DNA from: Bordetella parapertussis
Lineage (GTDB): Bacteria; Pseudomonadota; Gammaproteobacteria; Burkholderiales; Burkholderiaceae_C
Length of the DNA: 24,378 nucleotides
NCBI GenBank assembly: GCA_945888535.1
Contig: CAMDAN010000028.1
Location: 1 to 24,378 of the forward strand
Direction of reading: 5' to 3'
A program made the position numbers and the translations under genes. Below, piece by piece: positions 22,732-24,378 of the stretch. The notes under the pieces are model-generated. The model was not told where the DNA came from. It worked only from the letters and a program-made list of their open reading frames with translations, and did not search any database. How positions within the stretch are numbered: position 1 is the stretch's first letter; every line of letters starts with the position of its first letter.

Positions 22732-24378
22732 CGCCGTTTCGAAAACCACCATTATCAAGACCCGCTGGGGTTTGGGTTCCAAATTGGCAGTGGTCGGTCT
22801 TCCATTTTTATTGGCTGCGTTGTTGTCAAGCGCAGCTACCTTGTGGGTGTCTTGGCAACTTGATGGCGGTGCTGCCGCAGTCAACGAAGCGGGACGTATG
22901 CGCATGCAAGCCTACCGCATGGCTTTGGTGGTGAGCAGTCAGGAGCATGGCGAACTCATTGTTTTAGAAAAAGAATTTTCACAAAGCCTCGATGTCCTTC
23001 GCCATGGCGATACCGAGCGCCCCTTGTTTATGCCGTGGGATGAACAAGTGAGAATCCATTTTTCCAATGTCCAAACCGATTGGTCTTCATTCCAATCCCA
23101 TTGGCTACCAAAGGGAAGTTCAATGTTAACCCATGACCCGCTTGTGCTGCGGGCGGAGACGGTCCGGTTTGTTGCAGATATAGACGCATTGGTTGCCAGC
23201 ATTGAAGCCCATATGGCACGATGGACATCGATATTGCATTTATTGCAAATGGGCGTTTTGTCGCTTGCCATTTTTGGCGCAACAGTTTTAATTTTTACAG
23301 GTTATCGGTTCGTTTTAGAACCCGTGAGCTTGCTTAAAGGAGCGATCCAAAAAATTCAAGCTGGCGATTGGGGCGCCCGGGTGGAGCGGGTGACATCGGA
23401 CGAGTTTGGGACCTTGGCCGACGGCTTCAACACCATGGCCGAACATCTGCAAAGGATGTACAAAAACCTAGAAACCAAGGTGAAAGAAAAAACCCTGGAG
23501 CTTGAAGAAAAACGCGAACGCCTTGAGTCTTTGTATGAAGTCACCGCAATGGTGGCGAATGCGACGAACTTGGATGCGTTGGCGCAAGATTTTTCAAAAA
23601 GTATGTTGCGCATTGCGCGGGCTGACGCCGTGGCGGTTCGTTGGTCTGACCAAGCGAACCAGCGCTTCATCATGCTGGCTTCTACGGGTTTGCCAAGCTC
23701 CATGGTCGAAGATGAGCAATGCTTGCATGCGGGAGATTGCCACTGCGGTGCGATTGCAACCGATCACCGGTTGCGGGTAATTCCTATCCATGCTTTAGCT
23801 CCAGCGGCACTCCAACACTGCGCAAAAGCAGGGTTTAGTACGGTCGTTAATGTGCCGATTCGTATTTACGAACGTGTGATGGGTGAGGTTGATTTATTTT
23901 TTCATGCGCGGGTTTCGCCCTCACATGCCGAGCGCTCTTTGTACGAGGCGCTCAATAGCCACTTGGCCAGTGCGATGGAAAATTTACGTTTGAATGCGCT
24001 AGAAAAAGAAGCGGCCGTCTCGCAAGAGCGCCAGCTCATTGCGAGCGAGTTACATGATTCCATTGCACAGTCGTTGGCATTTTTAAAAATTCAAGTGCAA
24101 CTGCTGCGCGATGCCCTAGTCCGCGGATCGCAGTCTGAAATTCAAAACGTTTTGCAAGACATTGACAGCGGCGTTCGCGAGAGCAATGGAGATGTCCGTG
24201 AACTTTTGCTGCATTTTCGTACCCGAGCGAATACGGAAGACATTGAGCCAGCGCTAGCCACCACATTGCGTAAATTCGAGCACCAAACGGGCCTGGATAC
24301 GTCGCTCCACATCGCAGGCCATGGCGTACCACTTTCAGCTGATTTGCAAATCCAGGTCCTTCATATTGTGCAAGAAGC
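22724..24378 (+). CDS. narX: NarX/NarQ-type nitrate/nitrite sensor histidine kinase, 3' end cut
   Basis: Reads open from ATG 22724 (8-bp overlap with nnrS) to the window edge, 551 codons. Order of parts: transmembrane segment 1 (about residues 21-42), periplasmic sensor with the P-box-like VNEAGRMRMQAYRM (53-66) that binds nitrate in NarX, transmembrane segment 2 (about 168-190), HAMP (IQAGDWGARVERVTSDEFG), a coiled coil rich in Glu and Lys, a GAF-like central domain carrying the cysteine cluster CLHAGDCHC, then the HisKA_3 dimerisation helix with phospho-acceptor His444 in SELHDSIAQSLAFLK. The HATPase domain starts near the edge (LQIQVLHIVQEA) and is mostly missing. A NarL-type response regulator is expected next. 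NarX and NarQ are not firmly separable, though the central Cys cluster is a NarX/NarQ trait. Confidence 0.93.
   Translation, partial: MDNAVSKTTIIKTRWGLGSKLAVVGLPFLLAALLSSAATLWVSWQLDGGAAAVNEAGRMRMQAYRMALVVSSQEHGELIVLEKEFSQSLDVLRHGDTERPLFMPWDEQVRIHFSNVQTDWSSFQSHWLPKGSSMLTHDPLVLRAETVRFVADIDALVASIEAHMARWTSILHLLQMGVLSLAIFGATVLIFTGYRFVLEPVSLLKGAIQKIQAGDWGARVERVTSDEFGTLADGFNTMAEHLQRMYKNLETKVKEKTLELEEKRERLESLYEVTAMVANATNLDALAQDFSKSMLRIARADAVAVRWSDQANQRFIMLASTGLPSSMVEDEQCLHAGDCHCGAIATDHRLRVIPIHALAPAALQHCAKAGFSTVVNVPIRIYERVMGEVDLFFHARVSPSHAERSLYEALNSHLASAMENLRLNALEKEAAVSQERQLIASELHDSIAQSLAFLKIQVQLLRDALVRGSQSEIQNVLQDIDSGVRESNGDVRELLLHFRTRANTEDIEPALATTLRKFEHQTGLDTSLHIAGHGVPLSADLQIQVLHIVQE

Noticed and set aside
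1..24378. tRNA, rRNA, CRISPR arrays, insertion sequences or phage genes
   Set aside because: None were seen on reading both strands; no transposase-like protein and no regularly spaced repeats occur.

Overview
The window looks like chromosomal DNA of a betaproteobacterium, most probably Burkholderiales and Comamonadaceae-like. The grounds are moderate-to-high GC, the protein types (Bug/TctC binding protein, Comamonad-style thiL-pgpA-cinA run, dmp-order meta-cleavage genes) and many overlapping start/stop codons. The assignment rests on recognising protein families by eye; no search was run.

Region 1 (1-8304, + strand) is a complete lower pathway for aromatic meta-cleavage: catechol 2,3-dioxygenase (cut by the left edge), 2-hydroxymuconic semialdehyde dehydrogenase and hydrolase, 2-oxopent-4-enoate hydratase, acylating acetaldehyde dehydrogenase, 4-hydroxy-2-oxovalerate aldolase, 4-oxalocrotonate decarboxylase and tautomerase. 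The order is that of dmpBCDEFGHI of Pseudomonas, with two extra genes: a GlcG/HbpS-like (DUF336) gene after the dioxygenase and an SDR oxidoreductase after the hydratase. Together these enzymes take catechol to pyruvate plus acetyl-CoA. The ring-hydroxylating genes are presumably to the left of the window. The operon ends at a perfect 13-bp inverted repeat (8340-8378).

Region 2 (8386-11508) holds a MarR regulator and a Bug/TctC periplasmic binding protein on the minus strand, and a divergent, apparently cytoplasmic type I sulfatase on the plus strand. A 12-bp palindrome beside the MarR start is a candidate operator.

Region 3 (11669-15580) is housekeeping: a minus-strand run apaG, thiL, pgpA, cinA/pncC and a LysE/ArgO-type exporter, with rpe divergent from apaG.

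Region 4 (15591-16745, minus) is a lone gene that I match to the Bacillus-type spore transglutaminase (Tgl) fold. It keeps the Cys but not the partner acidic residues, and it may start at an unusual AUA codon.

Region 5 (16901-24378, + strand) is a tightly overlapping cassette: a three-gene MacAB/DevBCA-type ABC exporter (adaptor, FtsX-like permease, ATPase), a metallo-beta-lactamase/beta-CASP ribonuclease-like protein, NnrS, and a NarX-type nitrate/nitrite sensor kinase that runs off the right edge. A weak FNR/DNR-like site lies in the promoter region. Nitrate/NO-linked genes and an aromatic degradation operon in one window suggest a facultative nitrate respirer that degrades phenolic compounds.
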